Shown piece after piece: positions 53,234 to 62,322 of a stretch of DNA of 64,000 nucleotides. Every line of letters begins with the position of its first letter. Positions within the stretch are counted from its first letter, which is position 1. Both the position numbers and the translations under genes were made by a program. The notes under the pieces are model-generated. The model was not told the DNA's origin. It made no database searches and saw nothing but the letters and a program-made list of their open reading frames with translations. The stretch comes from Aldehydirespirator sp965116865 (GTDB taxonomy: Bacteria; Actinomycetota; Acidimicrobiia; Acidimicrobiales; Aldehydirespiratoraceae): the NCBI GenBank assembly GCA_965116865.1, contig OZ220727.1:1488001-1552000 (forward strand). Reading direction: 5' to 3'.

Positions 53234-53950
53234 ATGAACGTGGAGATCCTCGGTGTGGCAGGGATCGGCGAGGTGCGCCCCGGTGACGACCTGGCCGCCC
53301 TGGTCGTGGAGGCCGTCGCCGCGGCGGCGGGAGCCTGCCGGCTGCGCGACCGCGACTGTGTGGTGGTCACCCAGAAGGCAGTGTCCAAGGCCGAGGGCCG
53401 GCTCGCGGCCGTCGATCCTGCCGATCCGCTCAGCCACAAGCCGCTGGTGGAGGCCGAGTCGGTGCGGGTGCTGCGCCGCCGGGGCGACCTCGTGATCTCC
53501 GAGACCGCTCAGGGCTTCGTGTGCGCCAACGCCGGAGTCGATCTCAGCAACGTCGAGGAGGGGTACGCCGCCATGCTACCGATCGACTCGGACCGCTCGG
53601 CCCGGCGCATCCGGGACCGCCTCAGGGCCTTGGCCGGCGTCGAGGCGGCGGTGGTGATCTCCGACACCTTCGGCCGGCCGTGGCGCCGGGGAGTGACCGA
53701 CACCGCCGTCGGCTGCGCCGGCATCGCCGCGGTCGTGGACCTGCGGGGCAGCACCGACGCGCTGGGCCGCGAGCTCAAGGCGACCGAGGTGGCGGTGGCC
53801 GACGAGATCGCCGCCGCCGCCGACCTGGTGATGGGCAAGGCCAAGGGCGTGCCCGCAGCTGTCGTCAGAGGCCTGGAAAAGTCCTGGTTCCGCGCCGGCT
53901 CGGTGGCCGGCGAGATAGTCCGCTCCCCCGCCGACGACCTCTTCCGCTAG
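53234..53950 (+). CDS. cofE: Coenzyme F420:L-glutamate ligase
   Basis: CofE adds glutamate residues to F420-0, using GTP. The 238-residue product contains VEILGVAGIGEVRPGDDLAAL, CVVVTQKAVSKAEGRL, FVCANAGVDLSNVEEGYAAMLP, VVISDTFGRPWRRGVTDTAVGCAGIAAV and ELKATEVAVADEIAAAADLVMGK. It corresponds only to the N-terminal half of mycobacterial FbiB; the C-terminal nitroreductase-like domain that reduces dehydro-F420-0 is missing here, so that step must be done elsewhere. The 218-bp gap from cofD contains repeated ccgcgagcccacggc-like blocks and no gene. Confidence 0.95.
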   Translation: MNVEILGVAGIGEVRPGDDLAALVVEAVAAAAGACRLRDRDCVVVTQKAVSKAEGRLAAVDPADPLSHKPLVEAESVRVLRRRGDLVISETAQGFVCANAGVDLSNVEEGYAAMLPIDSDRSARRIRDRLRALAGVEAAVVISDTFGRPWRRGVTDTAVGCAGIAAVVDLRGSTDALGRELKATEVAVADEIAAAADLVMGKAKGVPAAVVRGLEKSWFRAGSVAGEIVRSPADDLFR

Positions 53951-54015
53951 CTGTTGTCGCCACATGACGAGTCCCGAGTTCAATTCTCTGGGAGTCGGCG
54001 GCGCGGGGACGTCTT

Positions 54016-55386
54016 CTATCGGGTGTCGGCCCCGAGCAGGCGGTCCAGGATTGCCACGAAGCGATGGATGTCGGCGAACGAGGTGTAGAGGGGCGCCGGC
54101 GCTGCCCTGATCACGTCGGGGTGGCGCCAGTCGCAGGCAACGCCGGCAGCCTCCAGCCCCCGATGCACGTCTCGACCGTCGACGCCCGGCATCCGGATCC
54201 GCAGCGAGTGCTGGCAGCCGCGCTCGGCCGGCGGGACGGGCGTGATGCTCTCGACCCGGTCGCCGATCACCTCGGCCATCAGGAAGTCGAGGTACTCGAT
54301 CTGCCGCTCCGACTTCATGCGCAGCGGCCTCATGCCCCCCGCCCGGTCGAATATGTCGAGCGACGCCCGCAGCGCCGCCATGGCAAGTATGGGCGGGTTC
54401 GACAGCTGCCACGACTCGGCGGCGCCGACGGGATCGAAGACGGTGCCCATCTCGAAGCGGATGTCGGGGCGCTGTCCCCACCATCCCAGCAGCCTGGGCA
54501 GAGAACCGTCATCGACGTGGCGCTCGTGCACGAATGCGCCTGCCACCCCGCCGGGACCGCCGTTGAGGTACTTGTAGCTGCACCAGACCGCGAAGTCGAC
54601 TCCCCAGTCGTGCAACGCCAGCGGCACGTTGCCCACGGCGTGGGCTAGGTCGAAGCCGACCCGGGCGCCGACTTCGTGGGCCGCGGCGGCTATCTCCGCC
54701 ATCGGGAGCACCTGGCCGGTGTAGTACTGGACGCCGGGCAGCATCACCAGCGCCAACTCGGACCCGTGCGCGGCGATCAAGGCGAGCAGGTCGTCGCTGC
54801 GGAGCGTCTCGGAGCCCGCACGCGGGCGAGCGACCACCAGCGACCCCGCCGGGTCGAGGCCCCGCTGGCGGATCTGGCTCTCCACCGCGAAATGGTCGCT
54901 GGGGAAGGCGTGGTCCTCGATGAGGACCTTGTGCCGCGCCGGTGTGGGGTCGTAGAAGCTCACCATCAGCAGATGCAAATTGACGGTGAGCGAGTTCATG
55001 GCCACGACCTCGCTCGGCCGGCCGCCGACGAGCCGGGCCAGCGAGCCGGTCAGCAGCTCGTGATACGGCAGCCACGCCCGCTCGCCCTCCAAGTGGGCGG
55101 CCGCACCGAGGCGGGCCCATCTCTCCATCTCCGCGTTCACGCTGTCGGCAGCAGCCCGGGGAACGGCCCCCAGGGAGTTACCGACCAGGTAGATCTGCGG
55201 GGAGCCGTCCGGACCGAGCGGGAGATGGAACTCGTCGCGGAACCCGGCCAAGGGGTCGGCCTCGTCGAGGGCGGCGGCGGTGCCGGCGGCGGCGGTGAGC
55301 GGGACGTCGATGCCGGTCACGGGCGGCAGGGTCGTGTGCCCGGTCGCCGGCCCCCGGTCGCGGTCAAGCGAGCTCGACCCAGCCAT
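54016..55386 (-). CDS. kynU: Kynureninase
   Basis: KynU is a PLP enzyme that cleaves 3-hydroxykynurenine (or kynurenine) to 3-hydroxyanthranilate (or anthranilate) and alanine. The ~456-residue product has QIYLVGNSLGAVPRAAADSVNAEM, VVAMNSLTVNLHLLMVSFYDP, DHAFPSDHFAVESQIRQRG, FDLAHAVGNVPLALHDWGVDFAVWCSYKYLNGGPGG (PLP lysine in YKYLNGGPG), and WWGQRP. I set the start at ATG 55386 because AAGGAG stands seven bases upstream; this overlaps the end of the dioxygenase gene by 23 bases. A GTG at 55320 is the alternative. It ends the operon aldehyde dehydrogenase - DapA-like - HAA dioxygenase - kynU. Confidence 0.95.
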   Translation of the reverse strand: MAGSSSLDRDRGPATGHTTLPPVTGIDVPLTAAAGTAAALDEADPLAGFRDEFHLPLGPDGSPQIYLVGNSLGAVPRAAADSVNAEMERWARLGAAAHLEGERAWLPYHELLTGSLARLVGGRPSEVVAMNSLTVNLHLLMVSFYDPTPARHKVLIEDHAFPSDHFAVESQIRQRGLDPAGSLVVARPRAGSETLRSDDLLALIAAHGSELALVMLPGVQYYTGQVLPMAEIAAAAHEVGARVGFDLAHAVGNVPLALHDWGVDFAVWCSYKYLNGGPGGVAGAFVHERHVDDGSLPRLLGWWGQRPDIRFEMGTVFDPVGAAESWQLSNPPILAMAALRASLDIFDRAGGMRPLRMKSERQIEYLDFLMAEVIGDRVESITPVPPAERGCQHSLRIRMPGVDGRDVHRGLEAAGVACDWRHPDVIRAAPAPLYTSFADIHRFVAILDRLLGADTR

Positions 55387-55918
55387 CGGGAGGCTCCTTG
55401 CCGGGATGGAGTGTCCCGCATCGACCGCAGGTTCGCAGCTCCTCGTGCTGGTAGAAGCGCTCGAACAGCGGGGGCAGGTCGCGCACGATGCTGGTGAGGG
55501 CCACCTCGACGCGATACACCAGCGAACGGCATTCGAAGCAGTACCACTCGAATGCGTCCTCGGCCCCGTCGGGACGTTTCGGCTCGACGACGAGCCCGAT
55601 GGAGCCGGCCTGGGGGCGCTGCGGGGAGTGGCGCACATGGGCCGGCAGCAGGAGGATCTCGCCCTCACGGATGGGGACGTCGTAGTGGGCCCCGCCGTCG
55701 ATGACTTTGAGCACCATGTCGCCCTCTATCTGGTAGAAGAACTCCTCGACGGGGTCGTCGTGGAAGTCGCTGCGCCGGTTGGGCCCGCCCACGACGGTGA
55801 CCATGAGGTCGGCGTCCTCCCAGATCTGCTGGTTGCCGACCGGCGGTTCGAGCAGGTGGCGGTGCTCGTCGATCCAGTCCCGGAAGTTGAACGTCGAGAG
55901 TCGGGTTCCGTCGGCCAT
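55364..55918 (-). CDS. 3-Hydroxyanthranilate 3,4-dioxygenase
   Basis: This 184-residue cupin opens the ring of 3-hydroxyanthranilate to 2-amino-3-carboxymuconate semialdehyde. The catalytic iron ligands appear as His-x5-Glu in DFHDDPVEEFFYQ and the later His in PAHVRHSPQRP. The bacterial-type second iron site is also present: CFEC (about 124-127) and CGRC (about 161-164), forming a rubredoxin-like cluster. ATG 55918 has AAGGAG a few bases upstream. It lies 17 bp after the DapA-like gene and overlaps kynU, which makes its substrate. Confidence 0.95.
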   Translation of the reverse strand: MADGTRLSTFNFRDWIDEHRHLLEPPVGNQQIWEDADLMVTVVGGPNRRSDFHDDPVEEFFYQIEGDMVLKVIDGGAHYDVPIREGEILLLPAHVRHSPQRPQAGSIGLVVEPKRPDGAEDAFEWYCFECRSLVYRVEVALTSIVRDLPPLFERFYQHEELRTCGRCGTLHPGKEPPDGWVELA

Positions 55919-55935
55919 TGCCTCTCCTTGGCGGC

Positions 55936-56889
55936 TCAAAGCTGCAGGCCGCTGCGCTCGAAGGCCTCGCGGGTGGCTGCCCGCTCGTCGTCGGTCAGCT
56001 CCAGCAACGGCGGGCGGACCCGGCCGCCTACCTGTCCGAGCAGGTCCTGCCAGTATTTCTGGTGGGCGTGGGGCTTCTCGGCCGGTCTGGTCCGCTTCAA
56101 CGCGTCGCGCACCGGGTTCAGGCTCTCGCTGATGCGACGAGCTTCGGCTGCGTCGCCCGCGAGAGCGGCCCGGGTGTAGTCGCGCATCCGCCTGTCGACG
56201 GCCGTCTGCATCAGCAACGGCGGCGACGAGCACAGGTACAGCTCCCAACCGAGATCGAGGATGTTGTCGAGCCACTCGTCCTCCGACGCTGTGCTCACAT
56301 GGATGCGGTCGGAGGCCAGCGCGGTGAGTTCGACGTACATCGGACGAGGGACGCTGTACTTGATGGCCACCACGTTGTCGAGGTCTGCGAGCCGGTTGCA
56401 CAGCTGCGGCGACATCAGGTAGCCGCTGTCGGGATGGCTCCACAGCGCGATGCCGATGTCGACGCTGCGCGAGACCGTCTCGTAGTACCGGTACACGGTC
56501 TCGTCGTGCTCCTGCACGAAGTGCAGCGTGGGGGTGTGTACCACGATGTAGTCGGCTCCGGCCTCCTCGGCGTGGCGGGCCAGGTCGAGCACCACGTCGA
56601 GGTTCTGGTCCGAGCACGACATGATGGTCTGGGCCCCCGCTCCGGCGGCGTCCACCGCCAGCTCCAAGCACCGTTTGCGCTCGCCGGGGCTCATGGAGAA
56701 GAACTCGCCCTGCTTGCCGCACACGAACAACCCCGCGATTCCCAGGTCCTCGGTCCAGTGGCGGACGTTGTGACGGAACCCGTCCTCGTCGAGGCGCCCG
56801 TCGTCGGTGAACGGCGTGAGCGCGGCGGCCCAGATTCCCTTCATGTTCGCGCCGGCGTAGGCCTTGGCGTCACCTCTGGCGTAGTGCAT
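55936..56889 (-). CDS. DapA-family (dihydrodipicolinate synthase/aldolase-type) enzyme in the kynurenine operon
   Basis: The ~317-residue product has the DHDPS/NAL superfamily pattern: GIWAAALTPFTDDGRLDEDGFRHNVRHW, a glycine/glutamate loop GLFVCGKQGEFFSMSPGER, YIVVHTPTLHFVQEHDE, and the Schiff-base lysine in NVVAIKYSVPRPM. It is not the lysine-pathway enzyme by context: it lies between an aldehyde dehydrogenase and 3-hydroxyanthranilate dioxygenase. Superfamily members in aromatic catabolism split or hydrate pyruvate-containing intermediates, so a step after ring opening is a fair inference. ATG at 56889 is my choice; MKGIWAAAL at 56844 is an alternative. Confidence 0.78.
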   Translation of the reverse strand: MHYARGDAKAYAGANMKGIWAAALTPFTDDGRLDEDGFRHNVRHWTEDLGIAGLFVCGKQGEFFSMSPGERKRCLELAVDAAGAGAQTIMSCSDQNLDVVLDLARHAEEAGADYIVVHTPTLHFVQEHDETVYRYYETVSRSVDIGIALWSHPDSGYLMSPQLCNRLADLDNVVAIKYSVPRPMYVELTALASDRIHVSTASEDEWLDNILDLGWELYLCSSPPLLMQTAVDRRMRDYTRAALAGDAAEARRISESLNPVRDALKRTRPAEKPHAHQKYWQDLLGQVGGRVRPPLLELTDDERAATREAFERSGLQL

Positions 56890-56911
56890 AGCTAGGCGGC
56901 TGCCCCTTCGG

Positions 56912-58348
56912 CTAGACGACGGAGATGCTGTGGGAGACGTTCTTGACGACCATGTAGTTGTGCAGGCCCTCCGTTCCGCCCTCACGGCCGTACCCGCTGA
57001 ATTTGACACCGCCGAAAGGCGTCTCGGGCACGGAGGCCTCCAGCGTGTTGATCGACAGGTTCCCGGCCTCGACCCGCTCCACCATCCGGTCGACGTAGTC
57101 CGCCCGATTGGTGAAGCCGTAGGCCGCCAGTCCGAACGGCACCGAGTTGGCGCGCTCGATGGCCTCGTCCAACGAGCCCACCCGGTTGACGACGGCCAGA
57201 GGCCCGAAGGGCTCCACCTGCATCACCCTGGCGTCGTCGGGTACGCCGGCCAGCACGGTCGGCTCGAAGAAGTAGCCCGACGATCCGATCCGGGAGCCGC
57301 CTGTTGCGACCTCGGCGCCCTTGTCTCGGGCGTCCGCCACGAGCTCGGTCATGGCGGCCAGCCGGCGGTCGTTGGCCAGCGGACCCATCTCGACACCGGG
57401 AGCCATGCCGTCGCCGACCACCGTGGCCGCGGCCCGTTCGGTGAAGGTCGCCAAGAACTCCTGGTAGATGCTGTCATGGACGAAGAACCGCGTCGGCGAC
57501 GTGCAGACCTGTCCGGCGTTGCGCGTCTTGCGCACCGCTGAGGCGACCGCAGCCGCTTCGGCGTCGGCGTCGTCGCACACGATCACCGGTGCGTGGCCGC
57601 CGAGCTCCATCAGCACCGGCGTCATGTGGTCCGAGGCCAACCCGGTGAGCCGGCGGCCCACCGCGGTCGAGCCGGTGAAGGCGACCAGCCGGATCGACTC
57701 CTCGGCGATGAGGCGCTCGGATATCTCGGACGGCACGCCGCAGACCATGTTCAGCACTCCGGACGGCAGGCCGGCGTCGTGGAAGGCCCGCACGATGTGC
57801 ATCGCCCCCGCAGGCGTCTCCTCCGCCGGCTTGAGGATGATCGAACATCCCGCCGCCACCGCGCCGGCCACTTTGCGGGCCGGCTGGCTCACCGGGAAGT
57901 TCCACGGCGAGAACGCGGCCACCGGGCCGACGGGCTGGTGATGCACTACGTAGTTGATTCCGGGTGCGCTGGGAATGACCCGGCCGTAGGTGCGGACCGC
58001 CTCGCCGGCGTCCCATTCGAAGAACTCGCAGCCCCGGACGACTTCGAGCTTGGCCTGCGGGTACGGCTTGCCTAGCTCGAGGGTGACGTCGCGGGCGATC
58101 TCGGCCTGGCGTTCCCGCATGAGAGCGGCCGCGGCGCGCAGGATCCCGGCACGGTCCTTGGGAGCGGTCCGGCTCCAGATCTCGAACCCTTCGGCGGCCG
58201 CCTCCAGAGCGTCGTCGAGATCCTCGCGGCCGGCGCATGCCACACGTCCGATCATCTGCTCGTTCGCGGGGTTGACCACGGGCAGATCCTCGGCGGCCTT
58301 CCGCCAGGATCCCCCGATGTAGAGACCAATATCCGGGTAGCCGGTCAC
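56912..58348 (-). CDS. Aldehyde dehydrogenase (succinate-semialdehyde / 2-aminomuconic-semialdehyde type)
   Basis: The ~478-residue NAD(P)-dependent enzyme has the classical motifs: SPWNFPVSQPARKVAGAVAAGC, LKPAEETP, FTGSTAVGRRL, catalytic Glu in MELGGHAPVIV, catalytic Cys in GQVCTSPTRFFVHDSIY and EPFGPLAVV. Overall it resembles GabD-like dehydrogenases. In this operon the natural substrate would be 2-aminomuconate semialdehyde or a related product of 3-hydroxyanthranilate cleavage, which is inference. I chose GTG 58348, directly before TGYPDIGLYIGG. The frame extends upstream without support. It is the first gene of the minus-strand operon and divergent from the formamidase gene. Confidence 0.88.
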   Translation of the reverse strand: MTGYPDIGLYIGGSWRKAAEDLPVVNPANEQMIGRVACAGREDLDDALEAAAEGFEIWSRTAPKDRAGILRAAAALMRERQAEIARDVTLELGKPYPQAKLEVVRGCEFFEWDAGEAVRTYGRVIPSAPGINYVVHHQPVGPVAAFSPWNFPVSQPARKVAGAVAAGCSIILKPAEETPAGAMHIVRAFHDAGLPSGVLNMVCGVPSEISERLIAEESIRLVAFTGSTAVGRRLTGLASDHMTPVLMELGGHAPVIVCDDADAEAAAVASAVRKTRNAGQVCTSPTRFFVHDSIYQEFLATFTERAAATVVGDGMAPGVEMGPLANDRRLAAMTELVADARDKGAEVATGGSRIGSSGYFFEPTVLAGVPDDARVMQVEPFGPLAVVNRVGSLDEAIERANSVPFGLAAYGFTNRADYVDRMVERVEAGNLSINTLEASVPETPFGGVKFSGYGREGGTEGLHNYMVVKNVSHSISVV

Positions 58349-58506
58349 CGCGGCCGCGCCCGCTCCGGGGGGCCGGGAGCGCAGGCGAGTGACGGGAGGC
58401 TCACCAACCGCATACCCTAACCGTAGCGGTATGCCTTCGAGCAGCCTCCTGCCCCGGCCATGAGGCAGAATCATCCGATGGGACCAGACCGTCGGGAGCT
58501 TTGCCG

Positions 58507-59367
58507 GTGAGCGTTCCGTTCGATGGTCTCTCGCGGGAGGAGCTGGACCGGCAGCTCTCTCCCAGCAGGTCGGCCAGAGACGCGGTCGGCGTTCTCCGGG
58601 GCCTCGAGTCCGAGACGGGGCAACTCGTCGCCGCGCCCGGTGTTCGCTGCACGCTCGACATCGCCTACGGACACGGCCGCCGCCAGAAGCTCGACCTGTA
58701 CCGGCCGGCCGACCCAGCCGGCCCCGTCGGCTGCGTCGCATTCATCCACGGCGGCTTCTGGCAGCAGGGCAGCAAGATGTGGTCGGGGTTCGCGGCCCGC
58801 GGACTCACCGCCAACGGCTGGGCACTGGCGGGGGTCGGCTACACCCTGGCGCCGGAGGCGAGCCTCGCCCAGATCGTCGACGAGACGGCGCTCGCTGTGG
58901 CGACGCTCGCACGACGGGCAAACGAGTTCGGCCTCGACCGCGACCGGATCGTCGTGGCGGGACACTCGGCTGGAGCGCATCTCGTCGCCGCGGTCCTCTC
59001 AGGCATGGCCGGCGAGGACGTCGCACGGCTGCCGGCGCGGGCGGTGCTCGTGAGCGGCGTTTACGACCTCGCCCCCGTCGCAGCGTCATATGTGAATGAC
59101 GCGGTGGGCCTGGACGCCGCGGCCGTTGCAGGACTCTCACCGCTGTTTCGGCGACCGCTGCGGGACCTGCCGGTCCGCCTGCTGATCGGTTCGGAGGAAC
59201 CGGACGCGTTCCATGCGCAGACCGACGCTCTGCACGCTGCGTGGGGCGCGCACCTGTCGCGGATGTCACGAGAGGTCGTGGCAGGCTGCGACCACTTCGA
59301 CATCCTCGACGAGCTGCGCGACCCGGCCTCCCCCACCGGCCGCTTCATACTGGAGTGCGGCGGCTAG
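58507..59367 (+). CDS. Kynurenine formamidase-like alpha/beta hydrolase
   Basis: This ~286-residue alpha/beta hydrolase probably removes the formyl group from N-formylkynurenine. It carries the arylformamidase oxyanion motif HGGFW (FIHGGFWQQGSKMWSG), the nucleophile elbow VAGHSAGAHL, an acid in LIGSEEPDAF and the catalytic His in GCDHFDILDEL. These match the BNA7/AFMID-type formamidases rather than the metal-dependent KynB. I took the GTG at 58507 because GGGAG lies eight bases upstream; a TTG at 58501 is too close to it. It sits between the two minus-strand kynurenine gene groups. Confidence 0.85.
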   Translation: MSVPFDGLSREELDRQLSPSRSARDAVGVLRGLESETGQLVAAPGVRCTLDIAYGHGRRQKLDLYRPADPAGPVGCVAFIHGGFWQQGSKMWSGFAARGLTANGWALAGVGYTLAPEASLAQIVDETALAVATLARRANEFGLDRDRIVVAGHSAGAHLVAAVLSGMAGEDVARLPARAVLVSGVYDLAPVAASYVNDAVGLDAAAVAGLSPLFRRPLRDLPVRLLIGSEEPDAFHAQTDALHAAWGAHLSRMSREVVAGCDHFDILDELRDPASPTGRFILECGG

Positions 59368-59371
59368 TGTC

Positions 59372-59485
59372 CCGAGTGGCTAGTTCCTCGCGGTTGTGTC
59401 GTTGCGGTGGACGGCGACGCTGGCGGCACGCCGGTCGGTGAACAGCGGCCGGCTGGCGAGCACTCTCATGTCACCGTCTCGCGCC
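59372..59485 (-). repeat. Dispersed repeat, copy B (29-codon conserved frame)
   Basis: This is an inverted copy of the block at 21452-21560. The frame here is 59380-59469 (MRVLASRPLFTDRRAAS...DTTARN, stop). It adjoins a transposase remnant, which supports a mobile-element origin for both copies. Confidence 0.7.
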
Positions 59486-59508
59486 CCCCCCCAGGCGTCG
59501 CAGACCCC

Positions 59509-59655
59509 CGCGGCTGGACCGCCAATTGGATCGACAACCGCAACGAGCATCCGCACCCCTCCGTGCGGCGCATGACCGCCGACGAGATCCTCGAGACCAT
59601 CGCAGCATATCTGCAACGCATTCCCCACTCGGGACACTGGCGCGCTGTTGTTTGA
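59509..59655 (+). pseudogene. C-terminal remnant of an IS630-type transposase
   Basis: The plus strand reads GWTANWIDNRNEHPHPSVRR, then MTADEILETIAAYLQRI and SGH. This is like the last ~45 residues of IS630-family DDE transposases, which end W-N-x-P-F-W-T-K-TADEIL-I. The catalytic domain is absent and the frame has no proper start, so it is a relic. Family assignment is from the TADEILE pattern and could be another DDE family. Confidence 0.55.
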
Positions 59656-59922
59656 GGTTCAGGCGACTGCGAAGAGCCGGTTCCCGGCGGCGGGTCGTTG
59701 GTGTCCCTTCGGCGGCGACGGTGCCGCCGGCGGGTGAGCGGGTGCCGGTTCATGCCGCCAACACGCCCGCCACCGGCCGCCGACACCCCACAGCACCCGC
59801 CCGCGCACCACACACACACACACATACACACCAACACCGCAAACCCCGACACCGAAAACACACAAAAAAACACGCGCCCGGCCCACCCGCGAATTCTCGT
59901 GAACGATTGGGGCTAGTGGCGC
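59656..59922. other. Intergenic low-complexity CA-rich stretch
   Basis: Between the transposase relic and the end of the dioxygenase gene is a stretch with an (AC)n run near 59811-59830 and a purine-poor strand. I see no gene. Confidence 0.5.
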
Positions 59923-60726
59923 TCAGAACGAGGTGCGGATGGCCCAGAGGTCGGGGAACGCGGGTCGCATGACGGTGGAGCGCAGGTAAGCGGCCCCGTC
60001 AGAGCCTCCGGTGCCTTGCTTGGTGCCGATGGTGCGCTGCACCATCATCACATGCCGGTACCGCCACTCCATCAAGCCTTCGTCGAAGTCGGTGAGCAAC
60101 TCGCAGACCTCCATGAGGGCCGGGACGGACCGGTAGATCTTGACGAGGACGGCCTGCACCGGCTCGGAAGGCTCATGCGGCAACGTCACGTCGCGGTTCA
60201 GGAACGAGGCGGGGATGTCGTAGCCGTTGCGGCCGAGGTGCCGCACGAAAGCGTCCCAAACGGTCGGCTCCCGCATCCGGCGCTCCAAGCGCCGACGGTT
60301 GTCGGGCTCGTGGTCGAGGCGGTCGAGAAGGGAGGCGTCGAATTGGCCGAGCAGGAGCTCGAGCTCCCGGAACTGGGCCGACTGGAAACCGCTGGCACTC
60401 TCCAGGAACGGCCGGAAGGATGCGAACTCCAGCGGAGTCATGGTCTCGAGGACGTCGAGCTGAGCGACCAGGGTCTTGAGGATCTTGAGCACTCGCTTGA
60501 GCTGGTGGGCGCCCTTGAAGGGAGTGTCGTGGTTGAGATGGCGGCAGAGTTCGTCGAGCTCGTGGAGGATCTGCTTGAACCACAGTTCGTACACCTGGTG
60601 GACGATGATGAACAGCGTCTCGTCGTGCTCGGGCTCGCCCGTGCCGGGATCGGTCGAGCGGCAATGCTGCAACGACAACAACTCCGGAATGCGCAAGTAG
60701 GACCCGTAGGTGAGCTCGTCGCTCAT
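59923..60726 (-). CDS. Tryptophan 2,3-dioxygenase
   Basis: This haem enzyme opens the indole ring of tryptophan to N-formylkynurenine, the first pathway step. The 267-residue product begins ELTYGSYLRIPELLSLQ. It contains HDETLFIIVHQVYELWFKQILHEL (with the substrate-contacting His and Tyr), FRPFLESASGFQSAQFRELE, RYRHVMMVQRTIGTKQGTGGSDG (haem-ligand His in RHVMMV and the GTGGS loop) and YLRSTV. I chose ATG 60726, with AGGGGGA eight bases upstream, over an ATG ten codons earlier that overlaps the monooxygenase gene. It follows that gene by 13 bp and is surely co-transcribed. Confidence 0.96.
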   Translation of the reverse strand: MSDELTYGSYLRIPELLSLQHCRSTDPGTGEPEHDETLFIIVHQVYELWFKQILHELDELCRHLNHDTPFKGAHQLKRVLKILKTLVAQLDVLETMTPLEFASFRPFLESASGFQSAQFRELELLLGQFDASLLDRLDHEPDNRRRLERRMREPTVWDAFVRHLGRNGYDIPASFLNRDVTLPHEPSEPVQAVLVKIYRSVPALMEVCELLTDFDEGLMEWRYRHVMMVQRTIGTKQGTGGSDGAAYLRSTVMRPAFPDLWAIRTSF

Positions 60727-60739
60727 CGGAGCTTCCCCC

Positions 60740-62146
60740 TCACACCGACAGGACATCGGGCCTGGCCAGCGGATCGACCGCGGGCAACGGCGGGAGCCCG
60801 GCGACCAGTTCGGCCGCCCGGTCCATGTCGACGTCGGCCAGCGATGACCGCCCGGCTGTGAGATCGCTCAGGATCTCGCCCTGGCGGGCGGACCGGGCCG
60901 CGGCCTCGGCGTAGGGCATGGTCGAGAACATGACCATGTTGTAGCGCGGGCTGAGACGGTCGGGATGTCGGCGTTGAAGTTCCAGCGCCAGCTCGCGGCG
61001 GATCACGTAGCCGGAATCCACCACGCCGGCTCGCATCTCGACGTAGTTGTCGAGAGCCATGTCGGCGATGGCGTCGGCGTTCGGCTTGCGCTCCGACTCG
61101 AAGGCCTCGAAGGCCGCTGCGACGTCGGCGGGACAGGCACGAAGATGCCGGTCGAGGGCGCGGGCCGATTCCATGGCCAGGTTCATGCCCTGCCCGTGGA
61201 ACGGCACGATGGCGTGGGCGGCGTCGCCGAGCAGGACCGCCTGGTCGCGTACCGACCAGCCGCGGCATCGCATGGTGGCGAGCCGGCCGGCGGGATTCTC
61301 GAAGAACTGCTCGACCAGGTCGGGCACCATGGACGCGAAGTCCCCGAATCCCTCTTCGAAGAACCGCGACACTGCTTCGGGGTCCGACAGCGAGGCGAAG
61401 CTGGTGTCGCCGGCGCTGGGCGCGAAGAGGGTGGCGGTGAAGTCGCCTCCGGGGTTGGCCAGCGCTATCAGCATGAACTCGCGGCGGGGCCAGATGTGGA
61501 GCGCGTGAGGATCGAGCCGGAACCCGCCTCCGTCGGCGTCCGGCGGGATCTGCAGCTCCTTGTAGCCGTGGCCGAGCCGGCTGACGTCGGCCGTGCCCCC
61601 GTTGGCGGCCACGACCGCTCCGCGGAGCTTCGAGCCAGCACCGTCCGCGGCGAAGACTGTGCCGAACGGGACGGTGCGCACGCTGTCGCCGGCTCCGGCC
61701 ACTGTCAGCGTGCCCGCGCCGAGGTCGATCGAACGCACGAGGCCGCCGAACTCGAAGCGCACGCGGCCGGTGGCCTCGGCGGCATCGAGGAGGATGGCGT
61801 TGAGATCGCGCCTCGACACGGAATGGATAACTTCGTGGGGGCGGGTGCCGTAAGGCTGGAGCACGGTCTCCGCGGAGTCCTCGGCGTGGATCATCCGACC
61901 TCTCATGGGGATCGTGATCGCGTCTACTTGGTCGATAACTCCGACGTCGACCAGTGGGACGATCCCACGGGCAGCGAGAGCGAGGTTGATGGACCGACCT
62001 GCACCGACGTCGAAACGACGGATGTCGGGCCGGGCCTCGTAGACAGTCACGTCGCATCCCTGCCGGGCCAGATAGATCGCCATGAGGGCTCCTGCCGGTC
62101 CGGCGCCCGCCACCACGACCGGGCCGCGATCGCCGAGCGCGCTCAT
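60740..62146 (-). CDS. Kynurenine 3-monooxygenase
   Basis: This FAD enzyme hydroxylates kynurenine to 3-hydroxykynurenine with NADPH and oxygen. The 468-residue product has the N-terminal FAD fold VVVAGAGPAGALMAIYLARQG and EARPDIRRFDVGAGRSINLALAARG. The KMO-type HSVSRRDLNAILLDAAE, VFAADGAGSKLR and GDAAHAIVPFHGQGMNLAMES follow. These are specific for KMO within the p-hydroxybenzoate hydroxylase superfamily. It is the first gene of the KMO-TDO pair. Upstream, 62.15-62.32 kb shows no gene. Together with kynU and the dioxygenase it commits tryptophan to 3-hydroxyanthranilate. Confidence 0.96.
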   Translation of the reverse strand: MSALGDRGPVVVAGAGPAGALMAIYLARQGCDVTVYEARPDIRRFDVGAGRSINLALAARGIVPLVDVGVIDQVDAITIPMRGRMIHAEDSAETVLQPYGTRPHEVIHSVSRRDLNAILLDAAEATGRVRFEFGGLVRSIDLGAGTLTVAGAGDSVRTVPFGTVFAADGAGSKLRGAVVAANGGTADVSRLGHGYKELQIPPDADGGGFRLDPHALHIWPRREFMLIALANPGGDFTATLFAPSAGDTSFASLSDPEAVSRFFEEGFGDFASMVPDLVEQFFENPAGRLATMRCRGWSVRDQAVLLGDAAHAIVPFHGQGMNLAMESARALDRHLRACPADVAAAFEAFESERKPNADAIADMALDNYVEMRAGVVDSGYVIRRELALELQRRHPDRLSPRYNMVMFSTMPYAEAAARSARQGEILSDLTAGRSSLADVDMDRAAELVAGLPPLPAVDPLARPDVLSV

Positions 62147-62322
62147 CGGGTCATCTCGCCGGCACGGGAACTACAACGCCCGACGAGCGCATCGCCCCGA
62201 CGCGGACGCGCTCATCGAAGCTGAGCCTCTGTGCCATGCTGGCCGACTCCGGTTCCTTCCAAGTCCTGTCAATGACTCCGAACGCTGCGTGCGGCGGTTT
62301 CGCTTCCAACGCCGCGCTGTGA

